This document shows positions 41,140 to 48,864 of a stretch of DNA of 64,000 nt, one piece after another (position 1 is the stretch's first letter; every line of letters starts with the position of its first letter). The translations under genes and the position numbers were made by a program. The stretch comes from a virus, in IMG/VR virus record IMGVR_UViG_3300042305_001986, positions 54,537 to 118,536 of that record; one strand, given 5' to 3'. The notes beneath the pieces were generated by a model, which did not search any database, was not told where the DNA came from, and worked only from the letters and a program-made list of their open reading frames with translations.

Positions 41140-41882
41140 AAAGAAGAATAACATTTTTGAATAAGTTTTTTTGTGGTTGGGTTCATATCTTGTATCTTAT
41201 CCTTGATGAGGGGTATCATCTCTGCCGTAATTTTACCGTTTACTGGTACACCCAAATCTTCTTGTAATTCTTTTATTGCTTCTTCAGTTTTAGGACCGAT
41301 TTTAGGGGTATCTACCTCATCGCCCAACTTTCTAAGTCCATATTTTGTGTTCTTCAAAAAACATTTCAGTGTTTTGATTGGATCTCCAGTACTCTCTTTA
41401 TCGATAGTTTCATTTGAGGTTGGTTTTGGAGACAAACTCAAGTTCACATAATCTTCAGGGTTCACTTGAGTACCTATTGGGCTTTGAACTTCCATGTGTA
41501 AATGACAACCCGAAGTTGATGTACCAGCACCGGTCGTTCCCTTTTTTCCACCAACTTCACCAATCTTCTCTCCTTTGAAAACTTTTTCATTTACTGAAAC
41601 ACTAATTTTTTGTAAATGACAATATCTTGTACTATAACCTCCATGATCAATTTTAATTCTACCACCACATGCGTTATCTTCAAAACTCGCTTCAATTACC
41701 TTACCATTTGCGGGTGACTTTAAAACGGTACCACAACTCACGGGTATATCTATCCCAACGTGTTTTCTATCACCTCTACTATCACCCCACCCTGAAGAAA
41801 TTGTTGTAGAATTTTGTGCACCATGAACAGGATTTGGTATTTCTAACTCCAACAATATTTTACGCAAAAGTTTTTTCATCAA
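41136..41882 (-). CDS. Tagged M23 peptidase with peptidoglycan-binding domain
   Basis: 248 aa. Leader MMKKLLRKILLELEIPNP (LLE-L). M23 catalytic domain: RKHVGIDIPV (first Zn His and Asp, about 39-48), then HGGYSTRYCHLQ and GCHLHMEVQ (about 123-131, HxH). C-terminal residues about 185-235 resemble a PG_binding_1 domain (KIGPKTEEAIKELQEDLGVP). It cleaves peptidoglycan cross-bridges. No signal peptide. The leader suggests it is carried in the virion to open the wall at entry, separate from the amidase endolysin. Confidence 0.88.
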   Translation of the reverse strand: MMKKLLRKILLELEIPNPVHGAQNSTTISSGWGDSRGDRKHVGIDIPVSCGTVLKSPANGKVIEASFEDNACGGRIKIDHGGYSTRYCHLQKISVSVNEKVFKGEKIGEVGGKKGTTGAGTSTSGCHLHMEVQSPIGTQVNPEDYVNLSLSPKPTSNETIDKESTGDPIKTLKCFLKNTKYGLRKLGDEVDTPKIGPKTEEAIKELQEDLGVPVNGKITAEMIPLIKDKIQDMNPTTKKLIQKCYSSF

Positions 41883-42403
41883 ATCTTCATCCTTTTCATC
41901 ATTTCATGAATCTTTGACTTCTGATTTTCAAAAGATTCTTTGATTTCTTCATCAACTTTACTCTCGTAAGAACACTCACATTTTTCTTCTGTAAGACCAC
42001 AAGTAGGACAAACTCTTTCTTCTATTTTATACTTTTCAGCGACTTCAGATTCAACATAATCAAACTCATTTTCGTCTTCATATCCCGCCTCATCAAGCAT
42101 CTCTTCCAAGCTTGACATAAGTTCGGCATATTCCATATCGTCGTTTAGGTCAACGATTGGTTCCTCATCTTCAAAATCATATTCATTTAACTGATAATTT
42201 TCGTTAATTCCATAATTTTTATAAGAAGAAACCTCACCTTTGTTATTGACGGTTATCCCTCCCATATCGTTGGCATAACTTTTTTCCTCCATAGGTTGAT
42301 ATGATGATGGAACGTTTTGAACTTGGTATCCGTTATAAAATGTTTTGTGTTGAGAAAGAATTGATTGTCTTTCTTCGTCGGTCATTGTTGAATATCCTCT
42401 CAT
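41879..42403 (-). CDS. Acidic protein with Cys cluster
   Basis: 174 aa. N-terminus MTDEERQSILSQHKTFYNGY (about 6-25), acidic middle, and CPTCGLTEEKCEC (about 137-149) as a small zinc-binding knuckle; the C-terminus IHEMMKRMKI is basic. Not recognised. Overlaps the M23 gene by 4 nt. Confidence 0.65.
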   Translation of the reverse strand: MRGYSTMTDEERQSILSQHKTFYNGYQVQNVPSSYQPMEEKSYANDMGGITVNNKGEVSSYKNYGINENYQLNEYDFEDEEPIVDLNDDMEYAELMSSLEEMLDEAGYEDENEFDYVESEVAEKYKIEERVCPTCGLTEEKCECSYESKVDEEIKESFENQKSKIHEMMKRMKI

Positions 42404-42417
42404 GGTAATATTTATTT

Positions 42418-42427
42418 TATAAATATA
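42418..42427 (-). promoter_or_regulatory. TATATTTATA element
   Basis: Exact match on the minus strand 14 nt from the 42403 start; AATATTTATT faces the opposite gene from the same spacer. Confidence 0.55.
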
Positions 42428-42434
42428 TTGTCAA

Positions 42435-43073
42435 ATGATATTAGAGAGTAAAAATCTTCAGGTAAGAAAAATTATATTGGAGTCGGAGAACAAAGTGACC
42501 CCTGTAAAAAAATATCTTGAGGATCTATATGAAGATGGAAAAGATTTTATCAAAGAAAAGGAAGTGGAGTTAGGTGTTGATTTGAAGTTTCTTTTGACAT
42601 TTGGAGCTGCTATTCCACCACTTAGCAAAATATTTACAGAATTTTATGAATTCAGATACCCTGAACTTGATTCAAAAGATATTACACTCTTGGTTATTTC
42701 TCTTTTGAGTTCAATTTTCTTTGAAAGAAGAGACCATAAAAAAGGTATTTACGATTCAATTGTAGAAAAAGGTCTTGAAGATGAACTAAAATCGGGAGAA
42801 GAATTTGTGGGAAAAAGAAACTTAAAGATTGAATCTTTCTTTACCAAGTTTGGAATTGGGGTTAAAAATTATTCCAATATAATTAAGTTTTCCGCTCTTG
42901 TTCCGTTGATGTCCGTGTTGACAAATATGATCCAAGAACAAGAGATGTCAACCAACGATGTTTTCAAAATATTTGCAGCAATTCTTTTGTGGTTTTCTTT
43001 TGAAAAAGGTGGAGATTTGGTAAAAGAATTCTTTTCGAATATTCTTAAATCTTCGAAAGGAGATAAGAAATAA
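42435..43073 (+). CDS. Membrane protein near lysis genes, with tag-like N-terminus
   Basis: 212 aa. N-terminus MILESKNLQVRKIILESE has ILE twice. Hydrophobic segments about 52-70 (LLTFGAAIPPLSKIFTEFY), 82-96, 146-164 (IKFSALVPLMSVLTNMIQE) and 174-188 (FKIFAAILLWFSFE). Conserved family not recognised. It lies beside the amidase and peptidase genes and is convergent with the HExxH gene (29-nt overlap). Holin is one option, but four possible spans and the length are unusual. Confidence 0.6.
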   Translation: MILESKNLQVRKIILESENKVTPVKKYLEDLYEDGKDFIKEKEVELGVDLKFLLTFGAAIPPLSKIFTEFYEFRYPELDSKDITLLVISLLSSIFFERRDHKKGIYDSIVEKGLEDELKSGEEFVGKRNLKIESFFTKFGIGVKNYSNIIKFSALVPLMSVLTNMIQEQEMSTNDVFKIFAAILLWFSFEKGGDLVKEFFSNILKSSKGDKK

Positions 43074-43638
43074 TATCTTCCACATCCTCGTCCGATAATT
43101 CATATCTCTTTTTATTCTTTTCAAAATAATTTCTCATCAATTCCTCGATAGGTTTTCCTGTGACCCTAGCTTGTCTTTGGAAACCTTTGATCTGAGCGGG
43201 AACTTCAATGGGGTGTTTGTAATATTCTTTTCCTGTTGTTTGTGAATATTCAGGATATTTTTCCAAACTCACGTCTCTATATCCATAGTTCTGATAGATA
43301 TGTTCTAACTCGTGAGCGATAAGATCATTCAAATCTCCAATTAATGTATATATTATCGATGGATAATCCTTTTTATTTATCTTGATTAAAACACCGATGG
43401 TGTCATCACCCAACAGATCGGCGTTTGTAAAATATTCAATGTCGTCTTCAATAGTAAAATCAAGAATTACATCAAAACCAAATGGTAATTGACGGAATTT
43501 ATATTCGGGGATATAATTTTCCGAAACTTCTTCAGGTAAATAATATTCACCACTCACTTGAGTTTTCACCATCTTTATGATGTCCTTAACAACTTGACGA
43601 ACTGGTTGGTCGGTGACCGCTTCAGATAAAAGACCCAT
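43045..43638 (-). CDS. Zincin-type metalloprotease (HExxH)
   Basis: 197 aa. DLIAHELEHIYQNYG (about 105-119) is a HExxH zinc site with a following acidic candidate for the third ligand. N-terminus MGLLSEAV has LSE-A. No signal peptide. Lies directly after the amidase gene (3 nt) in the lysis region. It could process virion proteins or act on host proteins or wall; substrate cannot be read. Confidence 0.8.
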   Translation of the reverse strand: MGLLSEAVTDQPVRQVVKDIIKMVKTQVSGEYYLPEEVSENYIPEYKFRQLPFGFDVILDFTIEDDIEYFTNADLLGDDTIGVLIKINKKDYPSIIYTLIGDLNDLIAHELEHIYQNYGYRDVSLEKYPEYSQTTGKEYYKHPIEVPAQIKGFQRQARVTGKPIEELMRNYFEKNKKRYELSDEDVEDIISYLLSKI

Positions 43639-43641
43639 CTC

Positions 43642-44493
43642 TTATAAATTTTTTAATATTTCAATTAATTTGGGGTGAGGATACATATCACTCTTGTCTT
43701 TTCTATAAGAGGTATGTGACCAAATTCCGTGACCACCCAACACAGCAAGATCGTTAAATTCAAAACCATTTATATCACCTCTTTTTGTGTCGTTATACAT
43801 CCTTTCAGCATATTTTGTGTTTCCACCCATCACCCCGTCGGTAGATAATTTCTTTCCATCCATTCCGACATATCCTTTGGAATTAAGGTATTCTTGTTTT
43901 TGTTTTACGGTCATAGATGTGAGGTTTTTCTTTTTTCCCAACACTTCTTTAAGGCCCAACTCTTTGTTGATCCCGTGTCTTTGGATTATATCTTTGATCA
44001 AAAATTCCAAAGATTCAAGTTGGTTTGGGGTATAGTTGTGCCAGTATCTGTAACCTCTAAATGGTTTTCCAAGATCCAAAACTTCTGATTGAGGAACAAC
44101 GGAGTTTACATAAGTTAAAAACTTTCCATCTTTGGTTAAGGTCAGTGGTCCGTAGTTACAAACTTCAATACCGATGGAATGTTTGTTTACATTGGCGTTG
44201 TTACTGGTTTTCATTCCGATATGGTGAGCCCAATACTTATCCTCAAACGCTTCATATATCTTTCCATCAAAATCCTGGTTTCCGTCTCTTACAGATTTTC
44301 CTCCGATCACATAAGAAGTTGCAATTCTGATGGATTCATTTTTTGATGTCTTATCTTTATCCCAACCCGAAATTGTCCAATCGGGTCTGTGACCACCGGC
44401 GGTATGGTGAAGAACCAAAATGGTCTTTTTGGTTTCGTTTTTGAAATACTCGTCTTCAGGAAGATTTTGTTTTGTTATATTGAAATCTGACAT
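43642..44493 (-). CDS. N-acetylmuramoyl-L-alanine amidase (endolysin)
   Basis: 283 aa. Amidase_2 (PGRP-like) fold: KTILVLHHTAGG (about 24-35, first Zn His), HHIGM (about 89-93), HSIGIEVCNYG (about 104-114) and AVLGGHGIWSHTSYRKDKSD (about 247-266) with the second His and the Cys-position neighbour. Cleaves the lactyl-L-alanine amide bond in peptidoglycan. No signal peptide and no separate binding domain apparent. Follows TATATTTATT upstream. Most likely the main lysis enzyme. Confidence 0.9.
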   Translation of the reverse strand: MSDFNITKQNLPEDEYFKNETKKTILVLHHTAGGHRPDWTISGWDKDKTSKNESIRIATSYVIGGKSVRDGNQDFDGKIYEAFEDKYWAHHIGMKTSNNANVNKHSIGIEVCNYGPLTLTKDGKFLTYVNSVVPQSEVLDLGKPFRGYRYWHNYTPNQLESLEFLIKDIIQRHGINKELGLKEVLGKKKNLTSMTVKQKQEYLNSKGYVGMDGKKLSTDGVMGGNTKYAERMYNDTKRGDINGFEFNDLAVLGGHGIWSHTSYRKDKSDMYPHPKLIEILKNL

Positions 44494-44549
44494 CGTATTA
44501 ATATATGGTTGTTTATTACAATAAATATAGATTAATAACTTTCTTTGAA

Positions 44550-44557
44550 TATATTTG
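44550..44557 (+). promoter_or_regulatory. TAnnTTTG promoter core
   Basis: TATATTTG 4 nt before the DHFR ATG at 44562. Confidence 0.7.
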
Positions 44558-44561
44558 TGAC

Positions 44562-44939
44562 ATGGAAATGATTGTCGCCGTCAATAAGTTGGGTTATATC
44601 GGAAAAGATGGAAATCTTATGTGGAAATGTTCCGATGATTTAAAGTGGTTCAAAGAAGTCACGATGGGGAAAAAATGTCTTGTCGGACGAAAGACCTTTG
44701 AATCCCTACCCCCTCTTAAAGGAAGGGAACTTATTGTGGTAAGTAAAAGTGGACTTCAGTTGGAGGATGCTTTGAAACTAAATCCCGATATTGTAATAGG
44801 TGGGGGTGAGATCTATCGCAAAACAATTGATCTGATTGACACACTCTATCTATCGATTATTGATGATGAACAAATCGGTGATACAAAATTTCCGATTATC
44901 CCAAACAATATAAAAATTATAACAAAAAGATTCTGTTAA
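44562..44939 (+). CDS. folA-like: Dihydrofolate reductase
   Basis: 125 aa from ATG 44562, chosen because the promoter core ends just before it. MIVAVNKLGYIGKDGNLMWK (3-22) has the substrate-binding strand; CSDDLKWF holds the catalytic acid region; GKKCLVGRKTFESLP (about 37-51) is the NADPH motif; VIGGGEIYRK (about 86-95) closes the site. Normal DHFR is about 160 aa; loops are shortened but all motifs remain. Reduces dihydrofolate for thymidylate synthesis. Coupled to the next gene as TAATG. Confidence 0.9.
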   Translation: MEMIVAVNKLGYIGKDGNLMWKCSDDLKWFKEVTMGKKCLVGRKTFESLPPLKGRELIVVSKSGLQLEDALKLNPDIVIGGGEIYRKTIDLIDTLYLSIIDDEQIGDTKFPIIPNNIKIITKRFC

Positions 44940-45355
44940 TGGACTTGATTTCAACACACCCAATCAAAAAGTCGGATTTGGGTTTTCACGGGAATTTATT
45001 TGGCGGATCATTACTTAAATGGATTGACGGAGCAGCGGCGGGTTATGCAATGCAATTATGTGACACACCAAGAATGGTGACCGTATCAATCGATAAATGT
45101 TTTTTTGAACGACCCGCCAAAGAAGGTCAATTACTTAAAATCTATGGATACCCAAGCAAACTCGGAACAACATCCATAACTCTATATATGGAAGCAAGAG
45201 CCCATAATGTATATACAGGACACCAAACCGTTGTTCTGAAAACCAATATTAGATTCGTAAGGATTGATGAAGAAGGAAATCCAATCCCGATCGGAGAGAA
45301 GGGTAGGATCCGAATTGACAAACTTTTGGAAAAACTTCAAATTGAAGGAGAATAA
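44939..45355 (+). CDS. Acyl-CoA thioesterase (hotdog, YciA-like)
   Basis: 138 aa. LGFHGNLFGGSLLKWIDGAA (about 15-34) is the hotdog helix signature with the Asp at the active site; AMQLCDTPRMVTVSIDKCFF and KTNIRFVRID follow in the order of the acyl-CoA thioesterase group. It hydrolyses acyl-CoA to acid and CoA in the cytoplasm. Full length. Unusual in phages. Co-translated with DHFR. Confidence 0.85.
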   Translation: MDLISTHPIKKSDLGFHGNLFGGSLLKWIDGAAAGYAMQLCDTPRMVTVSIDKCFFERPAKEGQLLKIYGYPSKLGTTSITLYMEARAHNVYTGHQTVVLKTNIRFVRIDEEGNPIPIGEKGRIRIDKLLEKLQIEGE

Positions 45356-45356
45356 A

Positions 45357-45388
45357 TTTGGTTTTTTGGAAAAAATCACCTAACTTTG
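45357..45388 (+). promoter_or_regulatory. TTTG/TAnnTTTG promoter of tRNA-Arg
   Basis: TTTG (45357-45360), 20 nt, TAACTTTG (45381-45388); no boxA-like site follows. Confidence 0.7.
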
Positions 45389-45414
45389 TCGTGTTGAAAG
45401 CATAAAAAAAATAA

Positions 45415-45486
45415 GCCCCCATAGTTAAAGGGAAATAACCGAATTCTTCTAAAGTTCTATTCCTGGTTCGAGTCCAGGTGGGGGTA
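45415..45486 (+). tRNA. tRNA-Arg (TCT)
   Basis: Acceptor GCCCCCA/TGGGGGT, anticodon arm GAATT-CTTCTAA-AGTTC, T-arm CCTGG-TTCGAGT-CCAGG. Confidence 0.88.
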
Positions 45487-45502
45487 CTAATCTTGATCTG
45501 AT

Positions 45503-45694
45503 ATGAAATATACAATTTGGTTGTTTGGTTTGGTGATGTTGGTATTACAATCCTGTGCTTCGGGCGGATATGTATACCAAAACGGAAAACGAAAAATGGT
45601 TCGTCAACGAGACGTTCAAGTGATCCATTCGGGTCACGCACCTAAAGATTTCTTGTTCGGCAAGAAAGAAGTTCCTTGTAGTGCACATTGGTAA
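45503..45694 (+). CDS. Small lipoprotein
   Basis: 63 aa. Signal peptide with lipobox LQSC (Cys18), then ASGGYVYQNGKRKMVRQRDV and a tail ending VPCSAHW. Lipid-anchored in the outer or inner membrane. Not recognised; size fits entry-exclusion or o-spanin-like proteins, but no partner is evident. Confidence 0.7.
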   Translation: MKYTIWLFGLVMLVLQSCASGGYVYQNGKRKMVRQRDVQVIHSGHAPKDFLFGKKEVPCSAHW

Positions 45695-45698
45695 TAAT

Positions 45699-46076
45699 AT
45701 GAAAAAATATCTTCAACTTAGTGGAACCATTAGTGGTTCAGTTTTTCTCGGTCGTTACTTTCTTTCAAGTATCTTGGCATACCTTATGGGTTATGGATTA
45801 GGTTATTATATGAAACTCGAAGATTATGGACTTGTAGTAGTTTTTGCAATTCTAATGTCTTTGGCTATCTATTTTAATCTCGCTAGTGTCTTCAAAAGGG
45901 TCAATGCACTATTCCCAACCCATTTGACAGAAATTATGGTCTTTGCAATTATCGGTAATTTGACAGCCGCATTCGTGGAACAACCAGTTATTGTAGGTAT
46001 TGTGAATTTGTCTTTCTTGATTTTGAACCTAACTTTGATTTTCAAAAATTCTGATGTCGAAAAGCACGAGGGATAG
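45699..46076 (+). CDS. Multi-span membrane protein
   Basis: 125 aa from ATG 45699, 4 nt after the lipoprotein. Four hydrophobic spans (about 10-36, 45-62, 78-95, 99-115). No catalytic motif; not recognised. Confidence 0.65.
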   Translation: MKKYLQLSGTISGSVFLGRYFLSSILAYLMGYGLGYYMKLEDYGLVVVFAILMSLAIYFNLASVFKRVNALFPTHLTEIMVFAIIGNLTAAFVEQPVIVGIVNLSFLILNLTLIFKNSDVEKHEG

Positions 46077-46161
46077 ACAGATTAAATTTTCCGAAGACAC
46101 AGCATATTATGCTATGATCGGAGTAATAACATTGACACTTTTGGTAATTTTATTTTGTTAA
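46054..46161 (+). CDS. Possible 35-residue membrane peptide
   Basis: ATG 46054 to TAA 46161, overlapping the end of the membrane-protein gene by 23 nt. Polar start then one hydrophobic span (AMIGVITLTLLVILFC). Confidence 0.45.
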   Translation: MSKSTRDRQIKFSEDTAYYAMIGVITLTLLVILFC

Positions 46162-46218
46162 AGGTTTTGTTTTTTTGGATTCAAATACTTACCTTTACGT
46201 CCTCTAACAACTACCCCA

Positions 46219-46614
46219 ATGAAAAAACTACTTTGGCTCGATGATTTGAGAAATCCTTTAGATCCTAATATGAACTGGCTCTCGTTCTCACCTATTGGAA
46301 CAGATGTTGAAGTTACATGGGTTAAGAATTACAAAGAGTTTATTTCATGGATTAAGATAAATGGTCTTCCTGACGGGGTTTGTTTTGACCACGATTTGGG
46401 TGAGACCAAAAAAGAAAAGACGGGGTATGATGCGGCAATTTGGATGGTGGAGTATTGTTTGGATAATAATCTCAATCCTCCACCTTACGGAATTCAGAGT
46501 TCTAACCCCGTCGGAAGATTAAATATTTCAACACTCATAAACAACTATAAGAATCACAGAAAAGATGATAGAATTTCAAGAGTCAAAAAGATTCACAGAG
46601 GAGGGAAATGCTAA
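46219..46614 (+). CDS. Cyclic-phosphate-processing receiver-type domain protein
   Basis: 131 aa. LWLDDLRNP (5-13), VCFDHDLGE (about 54-62) and GIQSSNPVGRLNI (about 94-106) are the signature of the receiver-like domain (cREC type) proposed to process cyclic phosphates at RNA ends. All conserved acids and the NPVGR turn are present. It would act in RNA repair or nucleotide signalling in the cytoplasm. The next gene starts within it. Confidence 0.75.
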   Translation: MKKLLWLDDLRNPLDPNMNWLSFSPIGTDVEVTWVKNYKEFISWIKINGLPDGVCFDHDLGETKKEKTGYDAAIWMVEYCLDNNLNPPPYGIQSSNPVGRLNISTLINNYKNHRKDDRISRVKKIHRGGKC

Positions 46615-46912
46615 AACAGCGTTCGTTGATATTGATGAAACCATTTGTTTTTATTCAGGTATTCGTCGGTATGACTTGGCAGAACCCAACTTTGACAACA
46701 TAAAAAAAATCAACAAACTCTTCGAGGAGGGTTGGATTGTAGTTTATTGGACGGCGAGGGGGTCTACCTCAGGTTTAGATTATACTGAATTTACATTGAA
46801 GCAACTTGTTGACTGGGGATGTAAGTTCAACTATCTTAAGTGTGGTGGAGAACACAAACCTCATTTCGATCTTGTGATAGACGACAAAGCAAAACGAATC
46901 GAAGAGTTGTGA
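46565..46912 (+). CDS. HAD-like phosphatase
   Basis: 115 aa. TAFVDIDETICFYSG (about 18-32) is HAD motif I; VVYWTARGS (about 58-66) motif II; HFDLVIDDKAKRI (about 99-111) motif IV. The 50-nt overlap with the upstream gene makes the start uncertain, but the motifs require at least this frame. Probable 5'-nucleotidase or RNA-end phosphatase; pairs with the receiver-type domain. Confidence 0.8.
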   Translation: MIEFQESKRFTEEGNAKTAFVDIDETICFYSGIRRYDLAEPNFDNIKKINKLFEEGWIVVYWTARGSTSGLDYTEFTLKQLVDWGCKFNYLKCGGEHKPHFDLVIDDKAKRIEEL

Positions 46913-46919
46913 TTTTTCA

Positions 46920-47006
46920 GGAGAGATGGCAGAGCGGTTCAATGCACCTGACTTGAAATCAGACGTACCTGAAAGGGTACCGGGGGTTCGAATCCCTCTC
47001 TCTCCG
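46920..47006 (+). tRNA. tRNA-Ser (TGA)
   Basis: Acceptor GGAGAGA/TCTCTCC, anticodon loop CTTGAAA in stem CTGA/TCAG, variable arm GTACCTGAAAGGGTAC, T-arm GGGGG-TTCGAAT-CCCTC. Confidence 0.92.
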
Positions 47007-47043
47007 CAAAATGGTCGGTTACAACTGACCTCTTAGTTTTAAA

Positions 47044-47439
47044 ATGAAAACATACGATATAGTAGTTATTTTTGGCGGTTTTGATCCCATCCATAGAGGA
47101 CATATCAATTTATTCAGAGCCGCAAAACATATGGGATATAAAGTCATCTTGGGATTGAATTCTGACGAATGGTTGGTTTCAAAAAATGGTAAAGTAAATT
47201 ATTGTTGGGCTGACAGGTCCCACATTCTCCGTGCAGTTAAGTACATAGATGAAGTTATTCATTTCAACGATATGGACGGAACTGCTGTAGATCTATTAAC
47301 AAAAGTCAAACAACTCTATCCAACCATGAAAATTGCATTTGCAAATGGTGGAGATATGGATGAAGATATTCTACCTGAAAAAGGTTTCTGTAATGCCTAT
47401 GGAATTGATATGTTGTGGAATGTTGGTCATAAAAAATAA
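47044..47439 (+). CDS. Cytidylyltransferase-like nucleotidyltransferase
   Basis: 131 aa. VIFGGFDPIHRGHINLFRAA (about 8-27) has the HxGH motif; GLNSDEWL (about 38-45) and ADRSHILRAVKYIDEV follow; the ISSTxxR-type motif is replaced by ANGGD. Transfers a nucleotide to a phosphorylated substrate, as in RfaE or glycerol-3-phosphate cytidylyltransferases. Complete but compact. The product could be an activated sugar or lipid head group; the sugar locus lies farther right. Confidence 0.8.
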   Translation: MKTYDIVVIFGGFDPIHRGHINLFRAAKHMGYKVILGLNSDEWLVSKNGKVNYCWADRSHILRAVKYIDEVIHFNDMDGTAVDLLTKVKQLYPTMKIAFANGGDMDEDILPEKGFCNAYGIDMLWNVGHKK

Positions 47440-47531
47440 GACGAATTGAATATAAATTCAGACGAACAAAGTTCATATACATTATCTTTTAAAACAAATT
47501 TAGTCATTTTCAAGAATTAATAAAATCCCGA

Positions 47532-47541
47532 TATATTTATA
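47532..47541 (+). promoter_or_regulatory. TATATTTATA element
   Basis: Exact match 17 nt before ATG 47559. Confidence 0.5.
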
Positions 47542-47558
47542 AATAAAATTTATTGGGG

Positions 47559-48179
47559 ATGGAATTCTATGATTATTTTGTGATTTTTATGACATCAATT
47601 ACATCAATAATTGTTGCGTTGATTGGTAAAGATTATTTCAGAAAAAAAGAAGATAAGAAGAGAAAGGAAAAATCCAAAGAGGATTTGATGGAGCAGATCG
47701 AAAGAGATGAGATTATTCATTTAGCGTTAAGAGATGTAAGAAGACAATTTCACGCAGATAGAATTTATATTTGGCAATTCCATAACGGAGGAAATTTTTA
47801 TACCGAATCATCTATGCAAAAAGCATCAATCACTTATGAAAGATGTTCTGAAGGGTTAGAAAGAAAATCAGAAAAATATCAAGGTGTTCTTGTTAGTTTA
47901 TTTGCTTGGTATATGAAACAAGTTATGATGAATGAATCTTACTTTTTGGATATGGAAGAAATCGAAGATATTGGAATTCGTTCTCTATGTACAGGAAATG
48001 GAACCAAGTCCCACGTGGCAACACCGATGTTCGATGATAAGAACCATTTGATTGGTATCCTATGTATGGATTGGGTATTCAGTTCTATACCTTCAGAAAT
48101 TGTTACAGACGGAAAGTTTAATCAAGAATTTATTCAAGAAGTAACACAACTTTCAGCATCACTCAAAACATATTTGTGA
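47559..48179 (+). CDS. Membrane-anchored GAF-like protein
   Basis: 206 aa from ATG 47559; a TTG two codons upstream is possible. N-terminal span (about 5-24, YFVIFMTSITSIIVALIG), a charged linker (FRKKEDKKRKEKSKEDL), then an alpha/beta domain with DRIYIWQFHNGGNFY and HVATPMFDDKNHLIGILCMD as in GAF sensors. Ligand unknown. Could monitor or modify host signalling. Confidence 0.65.
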   Translation: MEFYDYFVIFMTSITSIIVALIGKDYFRKKEDKKRKEKSKEDLMEQIERDEIIHLALRDVRRQFHADRIYIWQFHNGGNFYTESSMQKASITYERCSEGLERKSEKYQGVLVSLFAWYMKQVMMNESYFLDMEEIEDIGIRSLCTGNGTKSHVATPMFDDKNHLIGILCMDWVFSSIPSEIVTDGKFNQEFIQEVTQLSASLKTYL

Positions 48180-48187
48180 TATTTATA
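48179..48187 (+). promoter_or_regulatory. ATATTTATA element
   Basis: GATATTTATA overlapping the previous stop, 15 nt before ATG 48202. Confidence 0.45.
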
Positions 48188-48201
48188 TTCAAATATATGT
48201 T

Positions 48202-48864
48202 ATGAATAAGAAGGTTCTTGTTAAATATTTAAATTTATTATATAGTGAAGGTCATATCACCAAAGATACTTGGAATAGTTGGGATTTATATGAAATAGAA
48301 GCTTTACCTAGTATTTTAAAATCAGTACCCTTTTGGGATGAGTGGTTTGTAGTAGCTTTATTAAAAATTAATAAAAAAAATATAATAGATGGCACTCTTT
48401 CAGAAGACAACGTAATAATTCCTGAAAAAAAACTCTATAGGTTACATTATGTTGTAAAAGAAAATCTGTATCAAGGAACTTATTATGAAGATACAGTAGA
48501 GGGTTACGATAAAGAACAAGTTGAACATTACTTTCACTCCAGTGACTTTGAATATTGGGAGGGATCTTCTTTCGATACAGAAACTTATGATTCTGTTGTT
48601 TCTGGTATTGAATTAGAGGATGTTATTCCATTAAAAAATAATAATATTAATGAATCATCGGAGGAAGTAGAGGAAAAGCCATACGGAGAATGTAATTTCT
48701 CTGCAGATGAATTCATCAACTGTGTTCAAAATCATTCTGATTTGGAAACTCTTTATATGATGAGAACAATAATAGACGATGAGATTGAAAGATTCGAAAG
48801 AATGATTTCTATTGCTAAAAATTCAGATAGAGAACCCATAGGTTTCAAATTCGGTAAAAAATAA
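48202..48864 (+). CDS. Acidic hypothetical protein
   Basis: 220 aa. N-terminal helical domain with several Trp (TWNSWDLYEIEALP, VPFWDEWFVVALL), beta middle (RLHYVVKENLYQGTYYEDTV), acidic linker and C-terminal coiled segment. Not recognised. Abuts the stop of the convergent adhesin gene. Confidence 0.6.
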   Translation: MNKKVLVKYLNLLYSEGHITKDTWNSWDLYEIEALPSILKSVPFWDEWFVVALLKINKKNIIDGTLSEDNVIIPEKKLYRLHYVVKENLYQGTYYEDTVEGYDKEQVEHYFHSSDFEYWEGSSFDTETYDSVVSGIELEDVIPLKNNNINESSEEVEEKPYGECNFSADEFINCVQNHSDLETLYMMRTIIDDEIERFERMISIAKNSDREPIGFKFGKK

